Below the pieces are notes generated by a model. The model was not told the origin of the DNA, did no database searches, and worked only from the letters and a program-made list of their open reading frames with translations. Shown here one piece after another: positions 34,683-45,815 of a stretch of DNA of 64,000 nucleotides. The DNA comes from Orientallactaga sibirica (lineage: Eukaryota; Chordata; Mammalia; Rodentia; Dipodidae): positions 2,426,001-2,490,000 of the forward strand of contig JAEOAD010000032.1 of NCBI GenBank assembly GCA_036365145.1. The letters run 5' to 3'. Made by a program: the position numbers and the translations under genes. How positions within the stretch are numbered: position 1 is the first letter of the stretch; each line of letters begins with the position of its first letter.

Positions 34683-35240
34683 TTGAGATTTTGTTCAAAA
34701 ACTGCAAGTAAGGAATTGTAAATTGAACTCTTCACTAAGTAATGGGTGTGTATAAAATGAAGCACACAATGACTGAAATATTTTAAAATTTATTCATAAA
34801 TTAAAAATGTATAGCAAGATAACAATTGAAAAGTTTTTTCCTTGATAGTACAATGGATAAATTAGTGTGAGTCATCCACCAAGCCTTCTCCCCAGAAACC
34901 CATTTAAATCCTGAAATAGGGTAAGGACAAAATGAAAACAACACCTTGGAATATAATACAAAAGGTCTAATTATATGTAATGAAAACTTTTCACAAATGA
35001 TAGAAAACTTGAATTAAAGGACACAAAAATGTTGCTGTATACCAAGAAAAACTACTACAAAAGACCCATTTTTAAAATTTACATAAACACCACATCCAAG
35101 GAAAGTTGCACTTGAAAAATATATTAAACTTTTATAAGTCTAAATTTCATATGCAAATCTGGGTGGGCTAACCAGAACTAAAGTGATATGAAAAGGCTCC
35201 ATGGGTAACCACTTATTTCCTAACTCATTTAAATACATAA
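34683..35240. other. AT-rich unique DNA
   Basis: Nothing recognisable. Confidence 0.5.
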
Positions 35241-35405
35241 AAGGCCTTTAATCCCAGTACTCGGGAGGCAGAGGTAGGAGGATCACCATGAGTTCAAGGC
35301 CAGCCTGAGACTACATAGTGAATTCCAGGTCAGCCTGGACTAGAGTGAAACCCTGCCTTGAAAAACCAAAAAAAAAAGAAAAAAGAAAAAAGAAAAAAAA
35401 AAGAG
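35241..35405 (+). mobile_element. B1 SINE, 5'-truncated
   Basis: It starts at GGCCTTTAATCCCAGTACTC, lacking the GCCGGGCGTGGTGGC head, and runs to CTGCCTTGAAAAACC and an A-rich tail. Confidence 0.92.
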
Positions 35406-36475
35406 TATGAGCAGAAGTTCCCAGTGTGGTGGTCAATGCTGCTCCCAAAAGCCCTAAATTGATGTCAGATGTGTGTATCTTCCAATGAGTTGTTGGTCAG
35501 GGAGGTTTTTGAAGCTTCCCCCCAAAATATAGGCTATTATCCATGCACTTCGTTGCCCACCAGAAGTAGGTGGTAAGACCCTATTGCCAAAGGCACCAAT
35601 TACAGGACACTGCGAATTCAAGTAGGAACCGAACTGGTAGCCTTCTCCCTGAAGGCTAGCTGTCATAATGCTGGAAAGTGCTATGCAATTTTCTGGGAGA
35701 AAGGTCATCATGTATTACCCAGTAATGAACCCTGCTGGCTACAGACTCTACCAGACAGGCAAAATTTGCCCACTGGTACGGTAGTGATATGGGGGTCACC
35801 AACTGTCCTCTGATTTGATTTAAGGTCCACTCAGGAGGAGCTAAACGCTAGTATTAAAAATGGTCAAACATGCCTATGGCTTGGGATGTCATAGGCCCTA
35901 GGAAGGAAGCTATTACTATGTTTTAGCAAGAAGGCCATGTTGTTCCCATCAAATGTCTTCTAAATATCTATGTGTATGCTCAGAAATTAGTGCTGTTCTC
36001 ACCTTTGGTCAGAGAAGCTTCTTTTTATAGTTGGCAGTGACTACTAGGGAGACTCAACACTTGTCAAAGTGCTGGGAGTCAGTGCTCAGTGCTGAAAGAA
36101 GGAGACAGAAATATCACCTTTTCCAAGGAGCGGGACACTGCAGAAGAGGGACAGAAAGAATGTAAGAGCCAGAGGATGAGGAGGATTTGGAATGCTGTCT
36201 TCAGGCATAAAGTAGTCACTTCATTCACGACCTCACAGAGACTGTCGTTACATGCATGGTATTGGGCCCACTGACACTGCATTTCGAATGGAGGAAGAGG
36301 GGAAAAAACCACCAACATCAAAAATACATCATATTAGGAGGAACTAGTTGAAAAGAAGAAGAGGTCTAGTAAAAGAGGAATGGAGAAGGAAGACAAGAGA
36401 AGGTTAAAGGGGGTGTATTTTGATCAAAATATATATGCTTAAAATTTGTCAACTATGTTAAAAATGAATACCATT
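35406..36475 (+). mobile_element. Rodent LINE-1 3' UTR, 5'-truncated
   Basis: Order of landmarks: TTCCCAGTGTGGTGGTCAAT, CAATTACAGGACACTGCGA, GGTCACCAACTGTCCTCTGA, TTAAGGTCCACTCAGGAGG, CAGTGACTACTAGGGAGACT, CAGAAAGAATGTAAGAGCCA and GAGGATGAGGAGGATTTGG, then a purine-rich stretch and TTTTGATCAAAATATATATG near the end. This is the layout of the rodent L1 3' UTR, including its polypurine tract and final TGATCAAAATA-type sequence. An 85-codon minus-strand frame inside it is not a gene. Confidence 0.68.
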
Positions 36476-37315
36476 TTAAGTGGTATACACTATTAAATAC
36501 TGAAAATTCACCTGAACATTGCAGAATATGGTATTAACAAGGAAAAAGTAAACAAAAGGCAGATTATCTACACAGTAAAAGTTATACATTTAGTCCCTTA
36601 TCCCCATAAAGAAATAATTTGCTACACATTAAAATTTCAATAATCAGGGTAAGGAAGGTATTAGCCAGTCAGATATTCTAGGGGAATGAATAAGAGCTCT
36701 GATTTGAGATCAAAAATAAATACAAATGATAAGAGAAAGATTTACTGACCCCGAAATACGTGGTATTTATGGCAAAGTGGAGTTACTGTGATTAACATAC
36801 ATCACAAGCAGGTGAGTAAATATGTTTCCAAAGTCGTAAATGCAAACAGGACATACAAATCACAATTAAATAGAAATAAATAACAAAAAGTTAAACATAA
36901 TAAAAAAATGAAGCTTATTAGTAATTAGGTTAGTGAAAATTACCCTAACGTTATAATGGAATTCCACTTCCCTCTCATGAGCTTCAGGAGGCATGTGTTT
37001 GTTTGTTTGGTTATTGTAATAAGGGTCAGTGCTGTCTGAGTCCAAGAAGGGGTATTTCAAACATCCCTATTTGACATTAGTCCACATAACTATGCTCAAG
37101 GCAATTTGGCTATATATCTCAGGGATTAATAATGCACATTATCATTGGAGCAGAAAATGTATTATAGACTAAATTACTCTAATAGTGATCATATAAAGAT
37201 TTAGACAGGCTATCGTGTGCATATTAGTTTTAAGACATTCAAAGAAATATCTACAGAAATGAATAAAGGAAAAATGAACGCAGTTCAGTTCTATTCAGCT
37301 TGAAGGAAATGAGAC
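36476..37315. other. AT-rich unique DNA
   Basis: No gene or transposon recognised. Confidence 0.5.
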
Positions 37316-37545
37316 TAGGGCTGAGAGGATGGCTCAATGGATAAGCCTTAGTTCAGATCTCTGGCATTTATGTAAAGCCAAATATAAAGTGACAGAGGAG
37401 TCTGTAATCTCAATGTACATACCACAGTGGGATGCAGTCAGGAGAACCTTTAATAAGGCTCGTTTTCCAGCAAGCCTGACCTCCCCAGTGACAAACAAAA
37501 CAGAGAGAGGAATGGCAAGATCAATACCCTGGGGGGTTGTCCTTT
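37316..37545 (+). mobile_element. tRNA-derived SINE fragment, degenerate
   Basis: GGGCTGAGAGGATGGCTCAA and TGGATAAGCC resemble a tRNA-type SINE head, followed by GTAAAGCCAAATATAAAGTG. The rest drifts from the B2-type consensus and may be an older family. Confidence 0.55.
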
Positions 37546-37582
37546 GATCTCCTCACACTCACTGTGGCTTGAACATGCCTGT

Positions 37583-37655
37583 ACACACATTATATACACA
37601 CATTATATATATATATACACACACACGTGTACCCACATATGCACACACACACACA
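37583..37655. repeat. (CA)/(TA) microsatellite cluster
   Basis: Alternating ACACACATTATATA units followed by (TA)n and (CA)n. Confidence 0.85.
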
Positions 37656-39264
37656 GAGTAAAATTTCTTAAAGTATACATGTAACAAGCAAACAGGTTCA
37701 CAAAATACTAAGTATATAAAAGAAATTACATACACCTATTTTGTGAAATACTCTGCATTCTGATTTTAATATCATTCATAATATTGCACATTTGAAAGGA
37801 CATATAAAAACCACCACAGTTGTTAGCATTTTCAGCTTGGCATATTTTCACAGCTTTTCTATTTGATTTTGTTTAAGCCTATCTCAAAAAAAAAATTGAA
37901 AATGAAACGTACATGTGCTATCTGCAATGAAAAGCTGGAAAAGTGAAAGTTCACAACAAATAATTAATGTCATAAACTATTTACTTTTAAAAGAGAGCCT
38001 TGGTGGGCCCTGACCAATAGCTAGGATGAAGATGTGCAGGAGGGGTGCACAGGGGTGGGGATCAGGTAAGAATGCCTCACCACTGAGTCATGAAGGCCGG
38101 CTCCGAGGGAATTTCCAGGCACTACGTCAGCTGTGCTGAGTGACTCTTTCCATTGTCCTCTCAGTTGCAAGTGCTGAGGTGAGGAGTGGTGCTGCCGGGA
38201 GCGCTCCACTCGGCTCACACAGTGCCATTAGAGCCGGTGGTCAAGAAGTACGGATCTCCTTCCCAGGGTGCTCCCCACTCACCTTTAAGAGTGAAGTCAA
38301 ACTTTCCTTTTTGGGGGATTCCTCTTTTCTGCCTCAGTCCAGAAGGCATCTGGTTCCTATGAACTGCAACATAAGCAGTACTCCCTCCCCTGTCAGTCAT
38401 GTGCTGGTTGCTGTCATTCGGCCCTGGGAGACCTGTCTTATAATGCTAGTTTGCTATTATCCAATTTTCATATACCTGCCTGGCTGGGTGGGGCAGTGGT
38501 AAATGGGACATAAAGAGAGGAGAAAAACTTGAAAAGCCTTCCCAGGAGAGGAACAGAATCTATGGCCTGGTCGGCCTCACCAACCCCAGCGGATGCTATC
38601 TTTGCCCAGCTCTGCTCAGTGTGAGGGAGTAATTGGCCCTCAAACCAATTCCATGGAGGCATTTCTGGGTCGTCAGGCAGGTCCTCAATTTTTCTGCTCA
38701 GATTCCCTCAATGTAGCAATGGGGAGATGGAAACAACCATTTTCCAATTCTGTGTAAGCAACTAAACAGATACATTTTAAGAATTGTAGCCCACCTAAAG
38801 CACACACACTCTCACTCACTCACTCACAAATTCACACAACGCTTTTATTCCAAAACAGATGGGAAATTACTTGAAATAATATCAAATTTGATGATGTTAA
38901 TGAAAGCAACACCCAGTCAGCATTCCCTATCAGTTCCCAACACGTGATATATAGCTCACATATTTCTGCCAACCCTATGTATAAACAAAGAATCACCATT
39001 CTGCCTCCATGGACCAGAACAGTAGAGGATCACAGAAGACTGAGGTTAAACTCAGGGTCAGCATTTGGTTTAAAGACAAATTTCCACCTGACTTCCATCG
39101 CTCCAGTCTTACATCGTCTGCTGACTCACAGATTGTCAATACTGTTTTATCATTATGTGGCTTGTATATTTTATGGTGTTACAGTACAATAATTTTCTAT
39201 ACACAATGTATAATAATCAACCAGTTAGCATTTTCATTTTATAAATTTATAAAAATATTTATAA
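37656..39264. other. Unique non-coding DNA
   Basis: About 1.6 kb. A GC-richer patch at 38000-38700 contains overlapping frames on both strands (up to 120 codons, 38140-38502) without recognisable domains. A (CTCA)n patch lies near 38810-38824. Confidence 0.45.
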
Positions 39265-40070
39265 GTTTATGTTAGTAATATTACATATTTATGGAGTGTA
39301 CATGTGATATTTCAGTAAACATATAATATGCACTATCAAATCAGGGTAATTAACCTTTCCATCTCATTATTATTTTATATTTGGAACCTATGTGTGCCTC
39401 TGAAATTTTTCATAACATGTTTAATAGGTTATTATGAATTAGCGTTACCCCACTATGACACACTACAGAGAGCTCATTCCTCCTTTGCTAGGGTGTCATT
39501 ATCAATTCTCAAACTGCATCTATCCCATCCTCTTCCCAACTTCTAGTAACCACTATCCTACATTCAAGTAGACCTGTTTCCATCCACATACAACAATATC
39601 CAATGCTTTCTTCCGTATCTGATTTAGCACAGTATAGTCTACTTCAATCCATTGAGATGCAAATTATGGGAATTCATTCTTCTTTACATATGAATAAAAT
39701 TGTCTTCTGCATATTCTTTACCCATCATACATGAATATGCATCTACAATGACTCAGTATTTTAGCAAGTATGAATAGTGCCACAATAAACTTGGTAATGC
39801 AGGTATCTCTTTAATTATCAGAATTTCATTTCCCTTGGCTGTATACCCAGAAACAAACAGGATAGCTGGATCACACAGAAGTTCTTTTCTTTTTAAATCT
39901 TTTAAGGAACCTCCATGGGGGCCTGCATAATAGCTATACTAATTTCCATTGTCACTGCTAGTGTTTAAGATTTCCCTTTTTTTTTTCTCAACATCTTCAC
40001 CAGCATTGGTTATCTTTTGCCTTTTTGGAAAGAGGCATTCTAACTATGGTGAGGTGATGTCTCATGGTGG

Positions 40071-40266
40071 GTTTTTTTTTTCTTTTAATATTTTACTTAT
40101 TTGAGAGAGAGAGAGAATGGGCATGCCAGAGCTTCTAGCCCCTGAAAATGAACTCCAGAGGCATGTGCCACCATTTGTATCTGGCTTATGTGGGTTCTGG
40201 GGATTTGAACCTGGGTCCTTTCACTTCACAGGCAAACACCTTAACCCATAAACCATCTATTCAGCC
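40071..40266 (-). mobile_element. B2-type SINE nested in L1
   Basis: Reverse-complement body from TTTACTTATTTGAGAGAGAG to AAACCATCTATTCAGCC. The target duplication CTCATGGTGG is perfect (40061-40070 and 40267-40276) and lies in L1 sequence. Confidence 0.93.
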
Positions 40267-40277
40267 CTCATGGTGGT

Positions 40278-40365
40278 TTTGATATGGCTTCAAACTCACA
40301 GTGATCCCCCAACCTCTGCCTCTTGAGTGCTGAAATTAAAGGTGTGCACCACCATTCCTGGCCGT
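40278..40365 (-). mobile_element. B1 fragment, truncated
   Basis: CTTCAAACTCACAGTGATCC, AACCTCTGCCTCTTGAGTGC and TTAAAGGTGTGCACCACCAT match the complement of the B1 5' half. Confidence 0.8.
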
Positions 40366-40650
40366 TGAATTTCTTCTTTTGAAAAATATGCAATCAATCA
40401 CTTTATTGTTGAAGACTGGATTTTCTGGTTTCTTTTATGTTTGTTGTAATTTAGTTCTTTGTATATTCGGAATATTAACCCTTTTCCAAGATGAATGATT
40501 TGTAAATTTCCCCCTCTGCCAGCTGTCTTTTCACTCTGGTGATTAATTCATTGTCTAAAACGATGACTTGAAGTATATCCCATATATTTTCTTCAAAGTT
40601 TCTTTGTTTCAAATCTGACATGCATGTCTTTGAGTTTTCTTTCTTTTATA

Positions 40651-40939
40651 TTGGGTGAGTAGTATTGTTATGTATAGCAGCTCAAAGAAAAACAGTAATC
40701 TGGGAGTAAATTTAACCAAGAAAGTAACAGAATTCTATAGTAAAACTTACAAAATACCGGTGAAACAAAGTGAAGAGGACGCAAAGAAACAGAAAGCCTG
40801 GGCTGGGGAGATGGCTTAGCATTTAAGGTTTTGCCTGTGAAGCCTAAGGGACCCAGGTTCTACTCCCCAGAACCCACTTAAGCCACATGCACATATTGGC
40901 TCATATGTCTGGAGTTTGCAGTGTGGCATGCCCATTCTC

Positions 40940-40980
<41 letters not shown>

Positions 40981-41520
40981 ATAAATAAATTAAAATTAGA
41001 TTAAAAAAAAAAACACAGAAAGCCTTCCTCAGCTTATGGGCTAGAAGCACTGACACGCTCAGAATGCCTAGACCACCCAAGTGATTTACAGTGACAATGT
41101 AAACATCATGAATATATCAATAACTTTCCTCACGAATGTAGAAAAGCTTATAAAGCTTATAACAAAGCACAACAGACCCAGCACAATCAGAGCATTGCTG
41201 AGAAAAAGAGCAAACCACGACCACATCATAATGCATATAGCAGGGCTACAGTAATGAAGCAAGCATGGCAAACACAAGGCAAGCCAGTGTCTGAACACAC
41301 AGAGCGGAAGAGAGAATGTACAAATAGATCCACGTTTGTAGTCAATGGCTTCTCAGCAAAGCTGTGAAAACCATCCTGAAGAGAAAAGGAGCCTCTCCCA
41401 TGAATGGTGCTGAAGAGAAAGGGCAGCCTCTCCCATGAATGGTGCGGGCATAACTGCATACTCACACACAGGTGGCTAAGGGTTGACTCCTATAGCTCAC
41501 CCCATGCAAAAATTGACATT
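40651..41520 (+). mobile_element. Old LINE-1 ORF2 part, inverted relative to its 3' part
   Basis: GGGAGTAAATTTAACCAAGA opens a stretch that follows L1 ORF2 downstream of the reverse-transcriptase core: CAATCAGAGCATTGCTGAG, AAAAGAGCAAACCACG, GCAGGGCTACAGTAATGAAG and AATGTACAAATAGATCCACG, up to TCACCCCATGCAAAAATTGA. A 34-bp tandem duplication (GCCTCTCCCATGAATGGTGC twice) is at 41378-41445. All frames are broken. It is split by a SINE at 40800-41014. Confidence 0.75.
40800..41014 (+). mobile_element. B2-type SINE nested in L1
   Basis: GGGCTGGGGAGATGGCTTAG head, (CT)n at about 40945-40978 and AAATAAATTAAAATT tail. The target duplication ACAGAAAGCCT is perfect (40789-40799 and 41015-41025). Confidence 0.95.
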
Positions 41521-41599
41521 TATTTTCAGTCCTATTGGTTATAAGCTAAGCTCTTTCCATTCTTTCTCAATGGAAGCTAATAGAAATTCAACAGTTAAA

Positions 41600-41760
41600 G
41601 CCGGGCATGGTGGCACACGCCTTTAATCCCAGCACTCGGGAGGCAAAGGTAGGAGGATCACTGTGAGTTCGAAGCCACCCTGAGAATACATAGTTAATTC
41701 CAGGTCAGCCTGGGCCAGAGTGAGACCCTACCTCAAAAAAACAAACAAACAACAAAAACA

Positions 41761-41844
<84 letters not shown>

Positions 41845-41845
41845 A
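41600..41845 (+). mobile_element. B1 SINE with (GAAA)n(GA)n(GAAA)n tail
   Basis: GCCGGGCATGGTGGCACACG to GACCCTACCTC, then an A-rich tail expanded into GAAA, GA and GAAA runs (41763-41845). AGAAA(T/C)TCAACAG repeats flank it (41582-41594 and 41842-41854). Confidence 0.95.
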
Positions 41846-42022
41846 ACTCAACAGATAGCTATTTAATGAAGATTTAATTTTTTCATTTATATTGACCTCC
41901 CTCAAAACAGTGAAAACAGGAGGGCTTTCTACCATAACGGAATCAAAACAGCATGTATCTGTGTATTGTTTAGTTATGATGCAATCTTAGTTAATAGGGT
42001 CTAAATCAAAATGCAATGGGTT

Positions 42023-42186
42023 AGCTGGGCATCGTGGCACATGCCTTTAATACCAGTAATCAGCACTCAGGAGGCAGAAGTAGGAGGATGGCTGTGAGTT
42101 CAAGGCCACCCTGAGACTACCTAGTGAATTCCAGGTCAGCCTGGGCCAGAGTGAGATGCAACCTCAGGAAAAAAAAAAAAAAAAAA
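42023..42186 (+). mobile_element. B1 SINE with a short internal insertion
   Basis: AGCTGGGCATCGTGGCACAT to AACCTCAGG and an A-run. CCAGTAATCAGCACTCAGG contains about 6 extra bases relative to other copies. GCAATGGGTT/GCAATAGGTT repeats flank it. Confidence 0.94.
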
Positions 42187-43531
42187 GCAATAGGTTGTCA
42201 ATCGCTACATGCATTTCAAAATTTGATTGACAGGAAAATGTAGTGGTTTCACTCAGTGATTGTGTCTGTTATATTCCTGTGGAATAAAAAGTCCAGAGGT
42301 AAGAACAATGTCAAGGAAACAATTTGCAGCAGGTGGAAACGTTAAAAAAATTAATAGCACTTTATTGGTTAAATAAAAGGATACAGCTGTCTTACTAAGT
42401 TCATGCTTGCCTAAGGCATCTTCCTATGAATTTACAATGATCTTCTAATAATGTCAGAGAAAAGAGATGCACACTCCACTCGTAAGGAACGTGGTCATTA
42501 AAATGGGTTGTTGTTACGCTTCATTATTAACTGCTAAGACGAAGCCTGTGACATATCATGGACAAACCGAACAAGCCAGAAAGCAGGACAACAGAAAGAA
42601 AACACTTGGCATAATTTTGACTACAATTCAAAGCAGATGCTGGACAAGATCACCTGATCTGTGTAGCCGAAACTGCAATCACAAGTTCACTTTCATGGCT
42701 ACCATACACACACGTCCGACAGAGAACCCGGTTAACCCGGGCGAGGAGCATCACAGCTGAATGGAAGTTAGCATCAGCGCACTGCCATTCTTCCTATCAT
42801 CACTGGAAAACTTTACTCCTCCACAGGTCAGTTTACATCCTAATTATAACAAATGGATGACAGCTTTATGGAGTAAGAAGCTGAAGTGCATATTACATAT
42901 GAGTGAATAAATAAAAACGCTTTCCATAAATGAAAACCAGAGAGAGAGCTACTCCCTCCAAATACCAACTGGTCCTCCAAGGTACCTGTCAGTGGGCCAA
43001 AACCCTTTCGACTATTCTTAGGCCACCACTCATCCTAGCTCTCATTTGTTCTAGTATATCAACATTCCAGCAAAAAAACAAAACAAAAAAAATCTCTTTC
43101 AACATCAACCCATATTATTCATTGAACTCACGCACCTCATTCTGCAACTTTTTCCCAGAAACATGTGAAAAAGGGGAAATCATGCCAACCAACGTCTCCT
43201 GACAATTTTGTTAGAAAAACACATTATCCTCACCAAACCTCATAACAATTGATTTCTATAATGCCCAGAGCTTTCAGTCATATCCCTGAAAGATACAGTT
43301 TGGATGAGGGTTGGGGGAAGGTGTTTTGTAAAAATGCACGAAATCTAGATCTGTGAAATCAAAGACAAACTGAGTGTGGTGGATAATAAAACTTCCACAC
43401 ATAACATGAATACTAACTACTTTGGGCATGTGACTAGTTCAGTCTTTCCCTCTTCTCTTACAAATAGCTGTCCTTGGTACTTTCATATTCAGAGGGTTTG
43501 ACCAACATCTATACTCTAAGTAGTTAGTATT
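42187..43531. other. Unique non-coding DNA
   Basis: No transposon recognised. Frames of 90-97 codons at 42467-42760 and 42930-43202 lack known domains. Confidence 0.45.
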
Positions 43532-43544
43532 AGAATGTCTCTTG

Positions 43545-43764
43545 AGGGGCTGGAGAGATGGCTTAGAGGTTAAGGCATTTGCCTGCAAAGCCAAAGGATC
43601 CTGGTTCAATTCTCCAGGACCCATGTAAGCCAGATGCACAAGGGGGTACATGCATCTGGGGCTCATTTGCAGTGGCTGGAGGTCCTGATGTACCCATTCT
43701 CTTTCTCTCCTTCTTTCTCTGTCTCTGAAATTAATTAATTAATTAATTAAAAATATTTTTAAAA
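43545..43764 (+). mobile_element. B2-type SINE (short form), first of a tandem pair
   Basis: GGGGCTGGAGAGATGGCTTA head, GGTTCAATTCTCCAGGACCC B box, CACAAGGGGGTACATGC, and TTAATTAATTAATTAA tail. Confidence 0.94.
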
Positions 43765-43776
43765 AGAATGTCTCTT

Positions 43777-43998
43777 GGGCTGGAGAGATGGCTTAGCAGT
43801 TAAGGCCTATGCCTGCGAAGCCTAAGGACCCAGGTTCAATTGACCAGGTCCCACATAAGTCAGATGCACATGGTGGTGCATGCATCTAGAGTTCATTTGC
43901 AGTGGCTGGAGGCCCTGGTATGCCATTTTCTCTCTCCCTCTCTGTGTCTCAAGTAAATAAATGGAATGGATAAATAAAATGTGTTTTTATTTTTTTAA
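43777..43998 (+). mobile_element. B2-type SINE (short form), second of a tandem pair
   Basis: GGGCTGGAGAGATGGCTTAG head, GGTTCAATTGACCAGGTCCC and (TAAA)-rich tail. Direct repeats of AGAATGTCTCTT lie before the first element, between the two, and after the second (43532, 43765, 43999). Confidence 0.94.
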
Positions 43999-44010
43999 AG
44001 AATGTCTCTT

Positions 44011-45370
44011 ATTTAGAAAGGGATGTGAATATTTTCTTTCATTCATCATACATTCATCTACCTGGCTGTCCATTTAGGTATTTTACTCATTCGTCTGACA
44101 CAAGAAAAAGGCACTGGGAGCAGCTGTTTTGTTTCTAAGGCACACGCAGTGACTGAAGAGAAAGGGCAAGTGAGAAAACCATGCTCACCTTGAACTACAA
44201 TCAAAGGCGGATGCTCCTATGAGCCATGAGCTGTGTGAATTGTTTGCGGAGATCAGAAGGAAATGTGAATTACAAATAAGGGTCCTGAAGTAGGAAACTC
44301 TTAATAGAAAGTGGATCTCAATTGGTTCTTGAATAAGTTAAATGATTTAAGTGTGCTCAATAATTAAATCTCAATCTAACCTGGCTAAAATTATACAACA
44401 TGTAATCAAGCTTCTTCATTAAACCAGATATGTTTACATCCAGTGACTATTTATATTTCAAACCATAACAATATCTAATTTTGGACAACATGGTAAACAG
44501 TCTTAGAATGGGACAAGATTGTGCTGAAGTGTTGGTTCCTTCTGTTATTACACACGTGGTCCATGAATCTACAGCCTTAATAGCATGGTGTTCTAATTTC
44601 ATCATATTAAGTGAAACATAGTGCCTACTTCCTGATTTTTGTGAGAATTAATGTTTGAAAAATATAATGAAATGCTGAATAACATAAATAAACAGTAAAA
44701 GCAAAAAAACACAATGCTACCAGTAGGCATGAGGAGTTGCTTTCCTAAACAAACAAGGAACTGGCCAGAAAAGATTTCCCTCAAATACAAATCAAGGTCT
44801 GAGGCCTATAATTAGAAATATCTGCCCTTATATTAGAGATTTTGTTCATAACCATTCATTCCTCTGCCCCTTCCCCAGTAGCTGACAGCTAAATAATACA
44901 CTAAGTCTCTTCAGAGGCAGTTCCTAATTCACTCCCCTACTTCAATTACAGCTATTCTCAGAGGAAGACGACCACCATTGCGTAATGCTATCTAGTTTCC
45001 CTCAAACGCATTGTATTCTACCTGGCCTGCAATTTTAATGTAGAGGATCTTAAAGCTACATTCCAAATCTGTGACAACTATACCCAGATACAGGGCATAT
45101 ACCCAAAAATGTCATTTCATTTAACCTATTTATTATGCTTCTTGATTCACTGATTGAAAGTTCAGTGAACAACCAAAATGTCCAAGGTTCACTGAAGATT
45201 CCCTGAGGAGAAGAGGTTGCTTCATGGAATTAGTCATTTCTACCTTGGGTCAGGTTGTTCAGAAATAAACTAGAACCCCATGGTTCATACGATGGCCACT
45301 GGGCACAAAAGCCAGTAAGCTTTTGAAACATGGGGAATCTGAATTCACATTAAATACTGTAAGTGCAAAT
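44011..45370. other. Unique non-coding DNA
   Basis: About 1.4 kb, AT-rich, no gene or transposon recognised. Confidence 0.5.
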
Positions 45371-45376
45371 TACATT

Positions 45377-45605
45377 TCAGAATTTTATTTTATTTTTTTA
45401 TCTTAGAGAGAGAAAGAGAAATTGGAGTGCTAGGGCCTCAGCCAGTGCAATCGAATGCCAGACACTTGTGCCACCTAGTGGGCATGTGAGACCTTGCACT
45501 TGCCTCACTTTTGTGCGTCTGGCTAACATGGGATCTGGAGAGTTGACCATGGGTCCTTAGGCTTCACAGGCAAGCGCCTTAACTGCTAAGCCATCTCTCC
45601 AGCCC
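45377..45605 (-). mobile_element. B2-type SINE, third subfamily, with CTCF core
   Basis: Reverse-complement landmarks: TTAGAGAGAGAAAGAGAAAT, GGCCTCAGCCAGTGCAATCG, GACACTTGTGCCACCTAGTG, GCACTTGCCTCACTTTTGTG and GCCATCTCTCCAGCCC. Shared blocks with the copy at 47.98 kb define a subfamily distinct from both short and long forms. Confidence 0.92.
45468..45481 (-). promoter_or_regulatory. CTCF core-like motif inside SINE
   Basis: On the minus strand this reads CCACTAGGTGGCAC, matching the CTCF core at every constrained position I can recall. Confidence 0.55.
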
Positions 45606-45815
45606 TACTTACTTACTTACTTACTTTATTTATTTTTAGACAAAGCAACAGGGAGAACATTTCTGAATGTTAATATGGCATGCCCAAAATAATGTAAATA
45701 TCCCATTAATACATTAATGCTGATTACATGGTGAAATCTATAGATAGATGATGATATAGATAATATATAGATATAGATTCAATATAGATACCGATACAGA
45801 TGTAGATATAGAGAT
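45606..45815. repeat. (ACTT)n and (GATA)-rich simple repeats
   Basis: A short (ACTT)n run is at 45607-45626. An imperfect GATA/TAGATA-rich tract lies at about 45736-45815. Confidence 0.8.

Larger units (their letters stand above)
39265..40650 (-). mobile_element. Old LINE-1 3' part (ORF2 end and 3' UTR), antisense
   Basis: Plus-strand landmarks, all complements of L1: TTACATATTTATGGAGTGTA and ATCAAATCAGGGTAATTAAC (3' UTR); CCACAATAAACTTGGTAATG, CAGGTATCTCTTTAATTATC, TATACCCAGAAACAAACAGG and AAGGAACCTCCATGGGGGCC (end of ORF2); and TATTCGGAATATTAACCC further 5'. It resembles the L1MA/L1MB age class. It is interrupted by a B2-type SINE (40071-40266) and a B1 fragment (40278-40365). Confidence 0.8.
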
